Shown in pieces: positions 63,086 to 64,000 of a DNA stretch of 64,000 nt (the stretch's first letter is position 1; each line of letters begins with the position of its first letter). The stretch is taken from the NCBI GenBank assembly GCA_019637975.1, contig JAHBUR010000010.1, forward strand, positions 1 to 64,000, given 5' to 3'. A model generated the notes under the pieces. The model saw only the letters and a list, made by a program, of their open reading frames with translations. It searched no databases and was not told where the DNA came from. Both the position numbers and the translations under genes were made by a program. The DNA comes from Bacteroidota bacterium (GTDB lineage Bacteria; Bacteroidota; Ignavibacteria; UBA10030; UBA6906).

Positions 63086-64000
63086 CTAATTCTTGCGGAT
63101 GATCGGCACTTGCGCCATTGTGCTCACTTCAAACACTTTGTATCCGGGATACTTGAAGCGAATCTCAAGCACGTTGTTTCCGTCTTTGTCCATTTGCACA
63201 GGCGAAATCTGCGACTCGTAATTGTTGTCCGCCGTCGGTGAGGTGACGGTGTGGCGTCCCTCGTTCTTGATGACTGTCCTGTTCAGCTTGATGGATTCGA
63301 ACCATGCTTGCGTACCGGCTTTCTCTGCTACCTCCTTCGGAAGCTTCACGTTAATCTCAAACACCGGGAATTGCGCCTCCGACGGAATCTTGAGTGTGAC
63401 TCTGAAGAGATATTCGTTCGTTCCGCGGGGATTGGTTGTCACGGGCATGACGAACAACTTGCGGTATTCTTTCGGCCTGATAATCCATTTCGAAACATTG
63501 GGGTCGCATTCATTCACCATCGAACGAATTTGGTTGTCAGTGCCCTTATAGTATTTGCCGTGCTCGACAACAGCCCGCGCCCTGTCAACGCCGCGATCGT
63601 TGATGTTTCGTGTGAAGTCGCGGTAAATTGCCGTAATCGATGCGGCAGGGAAATCATTGAACTTCAGCTTGTCAATGTAGTTCTGGACTTCGGCGCGTTT
63701 GCGCTGCACTTCTGCATCGCCGCTCGCCGAGAAACTGATTTGATGCACGGGCAGAAACGCAGAGTCGAGATACAATGCAGGCACATTGTCAATCGCCGCT
63801 TCGTTTGCTTTCACGAACGCGTCAACCCGCTGATGCGACACTTGCTTCACACGATTGAAGATCTCTCCCTCGAAAGAGCGAACAATCCTGTTTTTCTGTT
63901 CGTTCACCGCCGGAACTCCGGCGAACGAGGCGTTGTAGTGAATTTCCCGCAGCAACGCTTCCGCTGATGCCCACGAGTTGGCGCCGAGCCGTTGCGCACA
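63086..64000 (-). CDS. hypothetical protein of the ABC cluster (5' end outside window)
   Basis: The frame stays open to base 64000, so the true start lies beyond the right edge; at least 304 codons are seen. No transmembrane segment or known domain in the visible part. Features include YNASFAGVPAVNEQKNR, SHQRVDAFVKANEAAID, SGDAEVQRKRAEVQNYIDKL (helical) and an all-beta C-terminal part (LFRVTLKIPSEAQFPVFEIN, NNVLEIRFKYPGYKVFEV). It ends 18 bp before the membrane-anchored solute-binding-like gene, so it is likely the first visible member of the same operon. Unrecognised family. Confidence 0.75.
   Translation of the reverse strand, partial: CAQRLGANSWASAEALLREIHYNASFAGVPAVNEQKNRIVRSFEGEIFNRVKQVSHQRVDAFVKANEAAIDNVPALYLDSAFLPVHQISFSASGDAEVQRKRAEVQNYIDKLKFNDFPAASITAIYRDFTRNINDRGVDRARAVVEHGKYYKGTDNQIRSMVNECDPNVSKWIIRPKEYRKLFVMPVTTNPRGTNEYLFRVTLKIPSEAQFPVFEINVKLPKEVAEKAGTQAWFESIKLNRTVIKNEGRHTVTSPTADNNYESQISPVQMDKDGNNVLEIRFKYPGYKVFEVSTMAQVPIIRKN

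Noticed and set aside
1-64000. tRNA, rRNA, CRISPR arrays, insertion sequences
   Set aside because: No cloverleaf, direct spaced repeats, transposase motifs or rRNA-like stretches were recognised on reading either strand; short or diverged elements could be missed without tools.

Overview
The window looks like a chromosomal segment of a diderm, lipid A-making bacterium of the Bacteroidota/Chlorobiota side of the FCB superphylum, most plausibly an Ignavibacteria- or Kapabacteria-like lineage. Evidence: an lpxC-fabZ gene fusion inside an lpxA / lpxC-fabZ / lpxD / skp / skp / bamA / uppS cluster; two large exported proteins ending in the NYPNPFNP-type C-terminal domain associated with type IX secretion; many beta-barrel-like outer-membrane proteins; and a Na+-pumping methylmalonyl-CoA decarboxylase cluster. 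Species assignment is inference. No rRNA, tRNA, CRISPR array, insertion sequence or integrase was seen.

Layout: (1) 1-4690, minus strand: a tight five-gene set of a PhoD-like phosphoesterase, a possible circularly permuted papain-fold protein, a small unknown, an exported unknown and a TIR-domain membrane protein cut by the left edge. (2) 4703-7046: small membrane proteins, one intact SAM methyltransferase, and two truncated gene remnants (an Rrf2-type regulator with two frameshifts and the first 50 residues of a GltD-like oxidoreductase), i.e. a decayed segment. (3) 7067-15087, minus: histidine degradation genes fchA, ftcD, hutI and hutU, interleaved with a zinc peptidase-like protein, a SpoIIE/PP2C phosphatase, a small Cys-rich protein and a VOC protein. 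(4) 15174-19798, minus: adenosine-specific kinase, sixA, add, surE, panB, LipM-like acyltransferase. (5) 19832-27653, minus: lipid A, outer-membrane assembly and undecaprenyl genes. (6) 27769-29713, minus: DEAD-box helicase and cold-shock protein with a clear terminator. (7) 30037-33922, minus: methylmalonyl-CoA decarboxylase (beta, biotin carrier, gamma, alpha) plus epimerase. (8) 34125-42427, minus: a three-gene surface module (1490-residue exported protein, fibronectin-III-like protein, outer-membrane barrel) behind a structured leader. (9) 42762-43613, minus: DUF1801-like and membrane protein. (10) 43826-54840, plus: larC, an exported partner plus matrixin metalloprotease with a T9SS-type tail, a second T9SS-tail protein, then an M49-like lipoprotein peptidase, an SDR enzyme, two small unknowns and an orphan contractile-injection tail-tube protein. 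(11) 54896-56790, minus: methyltransferase, and a split Ada system (Ogt plus Ada-AraC regulator). (12) 56882-64000, minus: six tightly packed genes that read as a very divergent Dpp/Opp-type ABC system (fused double ATPase, two permeases, membrane-anchored solute-binding-like protein) with two unknown partner proteins, the last running off the right edge.

The most interesting candidates for an undescribed system are the divergent ABC cluster at the right end, the five-gene TIR set at the left end, the orphan tail-tube operon, and the three-gene surface module. All functional claims come from reading motifs by eye; no database search was run.
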